NCBI RefSeq assembly: GCF_014656455.1
Contig: NZ_BNCL01000001.1
Coordinates: forward strand, 248,001-312,000
Direction of reading: 5' to 3'
DNA from: Paracoccus aerius
GTDB taxonomy: Bacteria; Pseudomonadota; Alphaproteobacteria; Rhodobacterales; Rhodobacteraceae
DNA length: 64,000 bases
The notes under the pieces are model-generated. The model was not told the DNA's origin. It did not search any database and saw only the letters and a program-made list of their open reading frames with translations. Both the position numbers and the translations under genes were made by a program. Below, piece by piece: positions 42,068-50,418 of the stretch (the first letter of the stretch is position 1; each line of letters opens with the position of its first letter).

Positions 42068-43195
42068 TCAAGGGCGCGTCGGAAATAATTCGCGCCGCCT
42101 CCGCGGATAACTGATCCGCCCCCCGCAGCAAGGATCCGGAACGGCGGTGGTGGAGGGCCCCGAGGTCGGCAGGCCGCGCATGACGCGGGCGGCCAGCCAG
42201 CCGAAGGCCTGCGCTTCCAGCATGTCGCCGTCCAGACCCGCGGCTTCAACCGGCTGCACGTCGCAGGGCAAATCCCAGGCCAGCCGCGCCATGATCGCAG
42301 GGTTGCGCCGCCCGCCGCCGCAGACCAGCACCGTTGCGGGGATCTGCGGCAGCCAGCGAAAGCCCGCGGCGACCGATCCTGCCAATGCCGCCACCAGGGT
42401 CGCCGCTGCATCGGCATCGGGCAGGGGATCGACTGCGGGGCCCAGGTCTGCGAACTGGTCGCGGTCCAGCGACTTCGGCGGTTGGCGGTCGAAGAACGGG
42501 TGGCGCAGGAACCGGGCGACGATGTCCATGTCCGCCGTCCCTGATGCGGCCAGCCTGCCGTCCCGGTCATGGCTTTGGCGCAGCCTGCGGCGCATCAGGT
42601 CGTTCAAGGGCGCGTTTGCCGGGCCGGTGTCGAAGGCAAGGCAGGCACCCGGCGTTTCCGGCGCGGGGGCTTGCGGATCGACCCAGGTGATGTTGCCGAC
42701 CCCGCCCAGGTTCAGGAAGGCGACCGGCTGCGCGGGCAGCAACCCCTGCCCCACGGCCCAATGCGCACAGGCCCAGTGGAAGAAGGGTGCCAAAGGCGCG
42801 CCCTCGCCCCCGCAACGCACATCCTCGCTGCGAAAGTCCCAGACCACCGGGCGATCCGCCTGCCGGGCAAGCCAGGCGCCGTCGCCCGCCTGGTGGGTGC
42901 CCCTGCCCTGCGGATCATGGGCCAGCGTCTGGCCGTGATAGCCGATCAACTGCGCTTCGGGGAAACCCGAGGCCATTGCGGCATGGCTTTGGACAGATAT
43001 CGTGGCTGCGTCCTCGACCCCTGGTTCACCGGGCCAGCGGCCAAGCGCAGCGTGCAGCACCGCCGATTCGTTGTCGGAATAGGCGCAAAAGGCGCTGCGG
43101 CCGAAGCCGGCGATCCGCACGCCGTCCGTCTCGATCATCGCCGCGTCCACCCCGTCCATTGAGGTGCCCGACATCATTCCCAGAACCCGGATCAT
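42068..43195 (-). CDS. anmK: Anhydro-N-acetylmuramic acid kinase
   Basis: 375 residues. The N-terminal ATP-binding [13 protein letters not shown] (residues 7-19), the GYHGQTL motif near 88, and [10 protein letters not shown] near 170 are intact. It phosphorylates anhMurNAc recovered from cell-wall turnover. The C-terminus carries an unusual arginine-rich tail ([10 protein letters not shown]) after the normal GGRIS end. Divergent from tyrS with 59 bases between the starts. Confidence 0.95.
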   Translation of the reverse strand: MIRVLGMMSGTSMDGVDAAMIETDGVRIAGFGRSAFCAYSDNESAVLHAALGRWPGEPGVEDAATISVQSHAAMASGFPEAQLIGYHGQTLAHDPQGRGTHQAGDGAWLARQADRPVVWDFRSEDVRCGGEGAPLAPFFHWACAHWAVGQGLLPAQPVAFLNLGGVGNITWVDPQAPAPETPGACLAFDTGPANAPLNDLMRRRLRQSHDRDGRLAASGTADMDIVARFLRHPFFDRQPPKSLDRDQFADLGPAVDPLPDADAAATLVAALAGSVAAGFRWLPQIPATVLVCGGGRRNPAIMARLAWDLPCDVQPVEAAGLDGDMLEAQAFGWLAARVMRGLPTSGPSTTAVPDPCCGGRISYPRRRRELFPTRP

Positions 43196-43254
43196 CGCGC
43201 TTTTCCTTCCCTGTCCCAGCCGGTATATCCCCGGCGATCAGAAGGAAAAAGCCG

Positions 43255-44499
43255 ATGACCTACAGCCCCAAGTCCGATTTCCTGCGCGTCATGTTCGAAC
43301 GCGGCTATGTGGCCGACTGCACGGATTATGCGGCACTGGACCAGGCGCTGCTGGAAGGCTCGGTCACGGCCTATATCGGCTATGACGCGACGGCGGCGTC
43401 GCTGCATGTAGGGCACCTGCTGAACATCATGATGCTGCGGTGGTTCCAGAAGACCGGCAACCGTCCGATCACGCTGATGGGCGGCGGCACGACCAAGGTG
43501 GGCGACCCCTCCTTCCGGTCCGAGGAACGCCCGCTGCTGGACGAAGCTGCGATCCAGTCGAACATCGACGGAATGCAGCAGGTCTTCGCGCGCTATCTGT
43601 CCTATGGCGACGGCGCTGCGCTGATGTTGAACAACGGCGAATGGCTGGACGGGCTGAACTACCTGGAGTTCCTGCGCGACATAGGGCGGCATTTCAGCGT
43701 CAACAGGATGCTGTCCTTTGAATCGGTGAAGTCCCGGCTGGATCGCGAACAGTCGCTGTCCTTCCTAGAGTTCAACTACATGATCCTGCAGGCCTATGAC
43801 TTCCTGGAACTGCACCGCCGCTATGGCTGCCAGCTTCAGATGGGCGGGTCGGACCAGTGGGGCAACATCGTCAACGGCATCGACCTGACGCGCAGGGTGG
43901 ACGATGCGGTGATCTGGGGCCTGACTTCGCCGCTGCTGACGACCAGCGACGGGCGCAAGATGGGCAAGTCGGCAGGCGGCGCGGTCTGGCTGAACGGGGC
44001 GATGCTGTCGCCATATGAGTTCTGGCAGTTCTGGCGGAATACGACCGATGCCGATGTGGGCCGCTTCCTGAAGCTGTATACCGAACTGCCGGTCGAGGAA
44101 TGCAACCGCCTGGGCGCGCTGCAGGGGTCCGAGATCAACGAGGCCAAGGTTCTGCTGGCCAATGAGGTGACGTCCCTGCTGCACGGCCCGGACGCCGCCG
44201 CAAGCGCCGAGGCCACCGCCCGCGAGGTTTTCGAGCAGGGCGGCGCAGGCGGCGACCTGGAGGTTGCGTCGATCGGTGCGGACGCCTTGGCAGGGGGCAT
44301 GACGGTTGCGCAACTTCTGGTGCAGACGGGAATCACAGCCTCGGGGAAGGAAGCCAAGCGACTGATCGCCGAGGGCGGCTTGCGGTTGAACAACGATCCG
44401 GTGTCCGATCCGCAGCTTGCAGTGGATGCGGCGCTGATCGGCGGGGGGCTGAAGGTGTCGGTGGGCAAAAAGAAGCACCGGATGGTCCGGATCGGCTGA
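43255..44499 (+). CDS. tyrS: Tyrosine-tRNA ligase
   Basis: 414 residues from the ATG at 43255, with AAGGAAAAA upstream. Class I motifs: the HIGH equivalent HVGH near residue 51 and a KMSKS loop reading KMGKS near residue 240. The C-terminal S4 RNA-binding domain ([18 protein letters not shown]) is complete. It charges tRNA-Tyr. An open frame continues upstream antisense to anmK and is not real. Confidence 0.97.
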   Translation: MTYSPKSDFLRVMFERGYVADCTDYAALDQALLEGSVTAYIGYDATAASLHVGHLLNIMMLRWFQKTGNRPITLMGGGTTKVGDPSFRSEERPLLDEAAIQSNIDGMQQVFARYLSYGDGAALMLNNGEWLDGLNYLEFLRDIGRHFSVNRMLSFESVKSRLDREQSLSFLEFNYMILQAYDFLELHRRYGCQLQMGGSDQWGNIVNGIDLTRRVDDAVIWGLTSPLLTTSDGRKMGKSAGGAVWLNGAMLSPYEFWQFWRNTTDADVGRFLKLYTELPVEECNRLGALQGSEINEAKVLLANEVTSLLHGPDAAASAEATAREVFEQGGAGGDLEVASIGADALAGGMTVAQLLVQTGITASGKEAKRLIAEGGLRLNNDPVSDPQLAVDAALIGGGLKVSVGKKKHRMVRIG

Positions 44500-44619
44500 T
44501 GCAGCGGCTGCATGGCAGCCCTGCATCGCTGCGGTGCGGCATTGCGCCGCTGGACAGTTCGCGCCGCCATACCTATCTGACGGATCGGGAGGGGACACTC
44601 CGACCCGAAAGACAGGACA

Positions 44620-44760
44620 ATGGCAGACAACACCGCTCAACCCCTCAGCATCACCGCCCGCAAGCTTGCGGCGCAGGCAGATGCCGTGCTGGACCAGATG
44701 TTCGGCTATTTCACGCGCGAGGAAGCGCCCCGCGTGATCGAAACCCGCCGCGCCGCCTGA
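44620..44760 (+). CDS. 46-residue conserved small protein
   Basis: Short gene after tyrS with ATG at 44620 and TGA at 44758-44760. The peptide is amphipathic, with the core AAQADAVLDQMFGYFTREE, which looks like a helix ending in an aromatic turn. It has no signal peptide or membrane segment. A perfect UUCG-tetraloop terminator lies 28 bases after the stop, so the gene is a defined unit. Similar short proteins occur in Rhodobacteraceae as far as I recall; function is unknown. Confidence 0.7.
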   Translation: MADNTAQPLSITARKLAAQADAVLDQMFGYFTREEAPRVIETRRAA

Positions 44761-44787
44761 ACCAAGGCTAGACCAGCAGGATTTCCC

Positions 44788-44808
44788 GGGGGCGTTCGCG
44801 CCCCCTTT
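44788..44808 (+). terminator. Intrinsic terminator with UUCG loop
   Basis: GGGGGCG, TTCG, CGCCCCC, TTT: a perfect 7-base GC stem with a stable UUCG tetraloop and short U-run. It ends the 46-residue gene. Confidence 0.88.
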
Positions 44809-44821
44809 GCATGTCCAGGGC

Positions 44822-45778
44822 TTATCGCGCGACTGAGCGGGGAAAGCCGTTTGCGCGCAACCGGTTCAGCGCCCTGACCAGTGCCTGCCGATCCGCGAAT
44901 GGCCCCGCGAGAATCGCCTTGCCGGCCTTGTCCCCCACCTTCTGATCGCGCTGCGCCGTGCGAAAGCCCTGTTGCGACAGGGTTCGCAGGGCGGCCTGCG
45001 CGTCGGCCTGATCGGTGAACGTCCCTATCTCCACATAGCGCGCATTGGCAGGAATCACTTCGGCCGAGGAAGGGGGGGCAACTTGGGGGGCGGCTGGCCT
45101 GCGCGTCACTCCCTTTCCTTTGACGGCCTTTCCCGTCTTGTGGACGGGCGATGGATCAACCGGTGTGCGGGCCGTGGCGACGGGTTCGGGCAATGGCGTC
45201 TCGGACGCAGACTGTGGTTTCGTCACGGCAACGGTCACCGGCTTCAGTTCGGGCGCGGTCATGCCGGGACACAGCCCCTGCGTGACATCGCCACCGATAA
45301 CCGAGACAGGTCCATCGGCAGGCCGATAGCCGAGGCTTTCGCACAAACCCTTGGGTGCCGGACCGGCCAACATGCTGCGCATTCGCCTTTCGACCGCAAG
45401 CTGGTCCTGCACCTGCGCGTCAAGCACCGCTTGTTCCGGGTCAGGCGGCACATCCGGCAGGGGCACCGCAGGCTGGCCGGAAGCAAGGTCGCCGGCCCGC
45501 AGGCCTTCGGCCAGCATATCTGCCAAGGCCTCCTCGGGCGAGGGGATCGCGGCTACGTCTGCGCCCGTTTCGGCGCCCTTGCTGGGGGGGAAACCGCAGA
45601 TCGGCGTGCCTGCCTTGTCCAGGCGCGGCACCCAGGCCTCAGCCTCTCGGACGAAGACGCAGCCGGTCCGGTCGATATACTGCGCGCCCGGGAAATCCCC
45701 GGGCGGGGGCGGCTCGGGCGCGGCCCGAACCTGCCCCGGCAGCAAGAGCACCATCACCAGCAAACCCAGGACCCACAT
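44822..45778 (-). CDS. SPOR-domain protein, secreted or periplasmic
   Basis: 318 residues. An N-terminal hydrophobic signal (MWVLGLLVMVLLLPGQVRAA) is followed by a Pro/Ala-rich middle. The last 80 residues form a SPOR domain (RYVEIGTFTDQADAQAALRTL, then AILAGPFADRQALVRALNRL), which binds denuded peptidoglycan at the division site. Several cysteines in the first half (positions about 39, 61, 145 and 168) could form disulfides. Role in cell division is inferred from the domain. Confidence 0.85.
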   Translation of the reverse strand: MWVLGLLVMVLLLPGQVRAAPEPPPPGDFPGAQYIDRTGCVFVREAEAWVPRLDKAGTPICGFPPSKGAETGADVAAIPSPEEALADMLAEGLRAGDLASGQPAVPLPDVPPDPEQAVLDAQVQDQLAVERRMRSMLAGPAPKGLCESLGYRPADGPVSVIGGDVTQGLCPGMTAPELKPVTVAVTKPQSASETPLPEPVATARTPVDPSPVHKTGKAVKGKGVTRRPAAPQVAPPSSAEVIPANARYVEIGTFTDQADAQAALRTLSQQGFRTAQRDQKVGDKAGKAILAGPFADRQALVRALNRLRANGFPRSVAR

Positions 45779-45847
45779 CCGCCACCCGCGATTCTGTTTC
45801 GTGGGCCCAGCATTACGGGCATCGCATGAACCTGGGGTTAACGCCGC

Positions 45848-46480
45848 CTATTTCGTGCCGAACATCCGGTCGCCCGCATCCCCCAGGCCCGGCACGATAT
45901 AGCCGTGATCGTCCAGCCTTTCGTCCAGCGATGCGGTATAGATCGGCACGTCGGGATGGGCCTGGCGCATCCGCTCGACCCCCTCGGGCGCGGCCAGAAG
46001 ACACAGGAAGCGCAGGTTCGTCGCGCCCCGCGCCTTCAGCATGTCGATGGCCGCCACGGATGAATTGCCCGTGGCCAGCATCGGATCGACGACGATCGTC
46101 AGACGCGCATCCAGTTCCTTGGGAACCTTGCAGTAATATTCGACCGGCATCAGCGTTTCGGGGTCGCGATACATGCCAACAAAGCCCACCCGGGCCGAAG
46201 GGATCATCTCGAGGATGCCGTCCAGCAAGCCGTTGCCCGCGCGCAGGATCGAGATCAGCGCCAACTTCTTCCCTTCCAGAGTGGGGGCATCCATTTCGCA
46301 GATCGGCGTCTCGATCCGGGTCGAGGTCAGTTCAAGCTCTCGCGTGACTTCATAGGCCAGAAGCAGGCTGATCTCGCGCAGCAGGCGGCGGAAGCCTGCG
46401 GTGGACACGTCCTTCTTGCGCATGATCGTCAGCTTGTGCTGCACAAGCGGGTGGTCGATGACGGTCAGGTGCTGGTTCAC
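45848..46480 (-). CDS. upp: Uracil phosphoribosyltransferase
   Basis: 210 residues. The PRPP-binding loop [17 protein letters not shown] lies near residues 128-144, and the family motifs [11 protein letters not shown] and [11 protein letters not shown] are present. It salvages uracil to UMP. Translation starts at a GTG (46480) that overlaps the add stop as GTGA. Last gene of the salvage operon. Confidence 0.96.
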   Translation of the reverse strand: MNQHLTVIDHPLVQHKLTIMRKKDVSTAGFRRLLREISLLLAYEVTRELELTSTRIETPICEMDAPTLEGKKLALISILRAGNGLLDGILEMIPSARVGFVGMYRDPETLMPVEYYCKVPKELDARLTIVVDPMLATGNSSVAAIDMLKARGATNLRFLCLLAAPEGVERMRQAHPDVPIYTASLDERLDDHGYIVPGLGDAGDRMFGTK

Positions 46481-47436
46481 GGAAACTCCTTCAAAAGCCG
46501 GTCGCGGGTGGCAGGGTCGCAGAACACGGCCTCGGCTGCCCAGCGATTGATTTGCATGAACTCCGTATCGCCCCAAGCGAAGGTGTCGGCAAGCCGGTCG
46601 TATTCGTGACGCATCGTCGTGTGGAAGAACGGCGGATCATCGGTCGATACGGTGACCCGGACCCCCGCATCGGCAAGCCGCGCGACGGGATGGGACCGCC
46701 AGTCGGGATAAACCCCAAGCGCGACATTCGATCCCGGGCAGACTTCCAGGGTCACCGCCTTGTCAGCCAGTTCGCGGACAAGCCCCGGATCCTCGGTCGC
46801 GCGGACGCCGTGGCCGATCCGGGTGCAGCCAAGCGAGAGGGCATCGCGGATGCTCTCCGGGCCGCGCCATTCGCCCGCATGGCAGGTCAGGCCCAACCCC
46901 GCCTCTCGCGCGCAGTCGAAGGACCAGGCGTAATCGGTTGCGCGGCCGACGGATTCGGCCCCGCCCATGCCAAAGCCGGTTACCCAACCGCCCGCGGTTT
47001 CGGCGGCGCAGACGGCCGTCCTGCGGGCCCGATCGGGGCCGAAATGGCGGATGGCGGTCAGGATGGCGCGGCTGTCGATGCCCTGGGCGCTGGCCGTGTC
47101 CGCGACCTCGACCATGGCGGCAAGGTAATCGCGCCATGCGGACAGATCGGCCCCGCCGCAGAATTCGGGCGAGACGAAGAGTTCGGTATAGATCACGCCT
47201 TGCTCGGCCGAATGCTCCAGCACTTCGGCCAGCAGGCGGGCAAAGTCGCGCGGCGTCCGCAGCACGCTGGTGGCGGCTTCGTAGCAGCGCAGGAACCCCT
47301 CGAATCCGTCATAGGCATAGTTTCCGCGCTCGTCGAAGACGCCGGACAGGTCGGCGTGCTTTTCGGCCGCCAGGCCCCTGATGAAGGCAGGCGGGGCGGC
47401 GCCTTCCAGATGCAGGTGCAGTTCGATCTTCTTCAC
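46477..47436 (-). CDS. add: Adenosine deaminase
   Basis: 319 residues, amidohydrolase fold. Zinc ligands lie in ELHLHLEG at the start, CHAGE near 195, RIGHG near 215, and the STDDP motif near 270. The DDPPFF neighbourhood has some resemblance to adenine deaminases, so adenine is an alternative substrate. It has four-base overlaps at both ends with deoB and upp. Confidence 0.88.
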   Translation of the reverse strand: MKKIELHLHLEGAAPPAFIRGLAAEKHADLSGVFDERGNYAYDGFEGFLRCYEAATSVLRTPRDFARLLAEVLEHSAEQGVIYTELFVSPEFCGGADLSAWRDYLAAMVEVADTASAQGIDSRAILTAIRHFGPDRARRTAVCAAETAGGWVTGFGMGGAESVGRATDYAWSFDCAREAGLGLTCHAGEWRGPESIRDALSLGCTRIGHGVRATEDPGLVRELADKAVTLEVCPGSNVALGVYPDWRSHPVARLADAGVRVTVSTDDPPFFHTTMRHEYDRLADTFAWGDTEFMQINRWAAEAVFCDPATRDRLLKEFP

Positions 47437-48620
47437 AGGAACGACCTTCCATGATCGGGCGGCGGCAGGCCCAGATGCTCCAGGACCGAGGCGCCGATGT
47501 CGCTGAAACCGACCAGTCCCACGTCCTTTGCGCCCAGGCCATGACCCAGAACGGCGACACGCTCTCGGGTGTGGTCGGTGCCGTGCCAGGACGGGTCATT
47601 GCCGTGATCGGCGGTGAAGATCGCCAGATCGCCGGGGCGCAGGCTGGCCATGAAGCGGCCGGCGATGCCGTCGAACCATTCAAGCTGCGCGGCATAACCG
47701 GGAATGTCGCGCCGGTGGCCGAAATTGGTGTCGAACTCGACGAAGTTGGCGAAGGTCAGGCTGCCGGGTTCGGCTTCCTTGCCAAGCCGGATCAGATGAT
47801 CGGCAAGATTGGCATCGGACTTGCCCTTGTGCAGGTGGCTGATGCCGCGATGGCTGAAGATGTCGCCGATCTTGCCGATGGCATGGGTCACGCGTCCCGC
47901 CCCTTGCGCGATGTCCAGGATGGTCCGTCCGGGCGGTGCGATGGCAAAATCGCGGCGGTTTCCAGTGCGCCGGAACGCGCCAGGTGTCTCACCTAGAAAG
48001 GGCCGCGCGATCACGCGCCCCACGCGCATCGCGTGCAGCATGGGCGCGAGGGACTGGCACAGGGCGATCAGCCGGTCCAGTCCGAAATGGTCTTCATGCG
48101 CGGCGATCTGAAGCACGCTGTCCACCGACGTATAGCAGATGGGCCAGCCCGTCCGGATATGCTCGGCCCCGAAATCCTCGATCACCTGGGTGCCCGATGC
48201 ATGGCAGTCGGCCAGGATCCCCGTGGTGCCCCCCAAATCGCAGATGCGCGCCGTTACCTCGGGCGGGAAGGCAGGCGTCCTGTTCGGGAAATAGTGCCAG
48301 TCCCATGGGACAGGCACGCCCGCGATCTCCCAATGACCCGAGGGAGTGTCCTTGCCCTTGGAAATCTCGGTCGCGGCGCCCCAGAGGCCTTGGGAAGGGA
48401 CCATAAGCCCCGGCGCATCCTGGCCCGAGGCCAGCCTGACGGCAGCCCCAAGACCCAGCCGGGCGAGGTTCGGCATGTTCAAGGGCCGCGCTTGCGCGAT
48501 GTGACCCACGGTATTTGCGCCGGTGTCGGGGCGCGCGCCGTTGAAGAAGCGATCGGCATCGGGCGCGCCGCCTATGCCCACGCTGTCCATCACCACCAGG
48601 AAAGCCCGCCGTTCCGTCAC
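47433..48620 (-). CDS. deoB: Phosphopentomutase
   Basis: 395 residues, alkaline-phosphatase-like fold. DSVGIGGAPDA at the N-terminus and FTADHGNDPSWHGTDHTRE near residue 335 supply the metal ligands; the phospho-threonine region SVDSVL is present. It interconverts (deoxy)ribose-1- and 5-phosphate, linking nucleoside cleavage to central metabolism. Coupled to deoA and add by four-base overlaps. Confidence 0.96.
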   Translation of the reverse strand: MTERRAFLVVMDSVGIGGAPDADRFFNGARPDTGANTVGHIAQARPLNMPNLARLGLGAAVRLASGQDAPGLMVPSQGLWGAATEISKGKDTPSGHWEIAGVPVPWDWHYFPNRTPAFPPEVTARICDLGGTTGILADCHASGTQVIEDFGAEHIRTGWPICYTSVDSVLQIAAHEDHFGLDRLIALCQSLAPMLHAMRVGRVIARPFLGETPGAFRRTGNRRDFAIAPPGRTILDIAQGAGRVTHAIGKIGDIFSHRGISHLHKGKSDANLADHLIRLGKEAEPGSLTFANFVEFDTNFGHRRDIPGYAAQLEWFDGIAGRFMASLRPGDLAIFTADHGNDPSWHGTDHTRERVAVLGHGLGAKDVGLVGFSDIGASVLEHLGLPPPDHGRSFL

Positions 48621-49900
48621 GGCGCGATCCTGTCGCGAACAAGCGGGCCGGGATCTGCGCCCTCGCCCAGGCTGTAAGCGGCGGCAACGGCGGCAACCGC
48701 GACCTCGGCCGCGGTGTCGTCGGCGGCATGGACCAGGGCCAGGGGGCGGCCGGGGCCGACCTGTTCGCCAAGCTTCGCCAGCATCGACAGGCCGACGCGA
48801 GGGTCGATCGCCTCGCCCGCGCGGACACGGCCACCGCCAAGGGCGACGACGGCATGGCCAAGCGCGGTCACGTCGATCTGCGCAACCCGCCCTTCGGACG
48901 CGGGAACCGGGCGGGTGACGGGGGCCGCCGCCAGATGCGCGTCGGGACGGTCCACCAGGTCCGATGGCCCGCCCTGGGCCGCGACCATGCGGCCGAACGC
49001 CTCGGCCGCGGCCCCGGAATCCAGCAGGCCCGCAAGCCCTTCGTCGCCCTGCCCGACCAGGGCAAGCACTTCGGATGCAAGGGCCAGCGTCAGGTCGCGT
49101 AGCGCCCCGGCCTCTCCGCGCAGGACGCAGATCGCCTCGGCCACCTCCAGCCCGTTCCCGGCGCTGCGGGCCAGGGGTTGGTCCATGTCGGTAATAAGTG
49201 CGGCGGTGGGGCAGCCCGCGCCATTGGCGGTTTCCACCAATGCCTGGGCAAGCCGATGCGACGATTCAGCCTTGCGCAAAAAGGCGCCCGAGCCCGCCTT
49301 CACGTCCAGCACAAGCGCCTGCAGCCCCGCCGCCAGCTTCTTGGACAGGATCGAGGCGGTGATCAGGTCGATGGACTCCACCGTCGCCGATTCGTCGCGG
49401 ATCGCGTAAAGCCTCCGGTCGGCGGGGGCGAAATCGCCGCTGGCCGCGACGATGGCGCAGCCCGTGGTGCGAACGATGCGGCGGAAGTCATCCTCGGGCT
49501 GGTCGCAGCGGTATCCCGGGATCGCCTCGAGCTTGTCCAGCGTGCCGCCGGTATGGCCCAAGCCACGCCCTGAAATCATCGGCACGAACATGCCCCGTGC
49601 CGCCAGCAAAGGCGCAAGCACAAGGCTGACCGTGTCGCCGATGCCGCCCGTCGAATGCTTGTCCACCACTGGCCCCGGCAGATCCCAGTACAGGACATGA
49701 CCCGAATCGCGCATTGCGCGCGTCAGCGCCACGCGGCCCGGCACGCCGATGCCCCGGGTCAGGACGGCCATCGCGAAGGCGCCCGCCTGGGCGTCGCTGA
49801 CTGACCCATCGGCCAGGCCCTGCGCGATCAGCGCAGCCCCCGGACCATCCAGTCCGCGACCGTCCCGGATCGCCGCAATGACGGGCCGAGGATCGGTCAT
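48617..49900 (-). CDS. deoA: Thymidine phosphorylase
   Basis: 427 residues. The signature KHSTGGIGDTVSLVLAP near residue 82 and the MISGRGLGHTGGTLDKLE stretch near 110 form the phosphate and nucleoside sites. The C-terminal domain is complete. It cleaves thymidine, deoxyuridine or uridine to base plus sugar-1-phosphate, feeding deoB and upp. Coupled to cdd and deoB by four-base overlaps. Confidence 0.95.
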   Translation of the reverse strand: MTDPRPVIAAIRDGRGLDGPGAALIAQGLADGSVSDAQAGAFAMAVLTRGIGVPGRVALTRAMRDSGHVLYWDLPGPVVDKHSTGGIGDTVSLVLAPLLAARGMFVPMISGRGLGHTGGTLDKLEAIPGYRCDQPEDDFRRIVRTTGCAIVAASGDFAPADRRLYAIRDESATVESIDLITASILSKKLAAGLQALVLDVKAGSGAFLRKAESSHRLAQALVETANGAGCPTAALITDMDQPLARSAGNGLEVAEAICVLRGEAGALRDLTLALASEVLALVGQGDEGLAGLLDSGAAAEAFGRMVAAQGGPSDLVDRPDAHLAAAPVTRPVPASEGRVAQIDVTALGHAVVALGGGRVRAGEAIDPRVGLSMLAKLGEQVGPGRPLALVHAADDTAAEVAVAAVAAAYSLGEGADPGPLVRDRIAP

Positions 49901-50292
49901 TCAGCCTTGGCCATGTGGCCGGCGTCGAAACGCCCCGGCAGCAATTCGCCAACGGTCGTCGCCAGCGTCGCGCCTTCGGTGGTCGCCAGAAGCACCGGCG
50001 TGTCATGCCGCCCGAACTCCGCCAGCTTCTGGCGGCAGCCGCCGCAAGGGGGCACGGGCGACGGACTGTCGGCGATCACCGCGACCTCGACCAACTCGGT
50101 CTCGCCCCCGGCGACCATTGCCGCAATGGCCCCGGCCTCGGCGCAGGTGCCTTCGGGATAGGCCACGTTTTCCACGTTGCAGCCGCGATAGACGGTGCCC
50201 GACGCGCCACGGATCGCCGCGCCGACCTTGAACTTGGAATAGGGGACATAGGCCATCTCGCGCACCTCGCGGGCGGCATCCAGCAGCGACAT
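49897..50292 (-). CDS. cdd: Cytidine deaminase
   Basis: 131 residues, homotetrameric type. The catalytic zinc site is CAEAGAI near residue 53 with PCGGCRQKLAE near residue 88. It converts cytidine to uridine, the first reaction of the pathway encoded downstream. First gene of the operon; the 126-base gap to divergent maeB must contain the operon promoter, but I see no clear operator there. Confidence 0.96.
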   Translation of the reverse strand: MSLLDAAREVREMAYVPYSKFKVGAAIRGASGTVYRGCNVENVAYPEGTCAEAGAIAAMVAGGETELVEVAVIADSPSPVPPCGGCRQKLAEFGRHDTPVLLATTEGATLATTVGELLPGRFDAGHMAKAE

Positions 50293-50418
50293 CGGCGGCT
50301 CCTTTATCTTCTGGCGGCAGTTTCGCGCAGGGTTGCCGCTAACGCAAGCCGAAGGCTCCTGTTCCCTGCCGAAGAAATGGTTTAACGCTGAACTAACTTG
50401 CAGACCGAGGGGGCCGAG

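Noticed and set aside
42787..43254. N-terminal extension of tyrS
   Set aside because: The extra open frame is antisense to anmK; TyrS begins normally at 43255 with a good ribosome site.
50382..50397. TTAA-N7-CTAAC resembling a CtrA box upstream of maeB
   Set aside because: One mismatch, no link between malic enzyme and CtrA control, and near-matches of this degeneracy are expected by chance.
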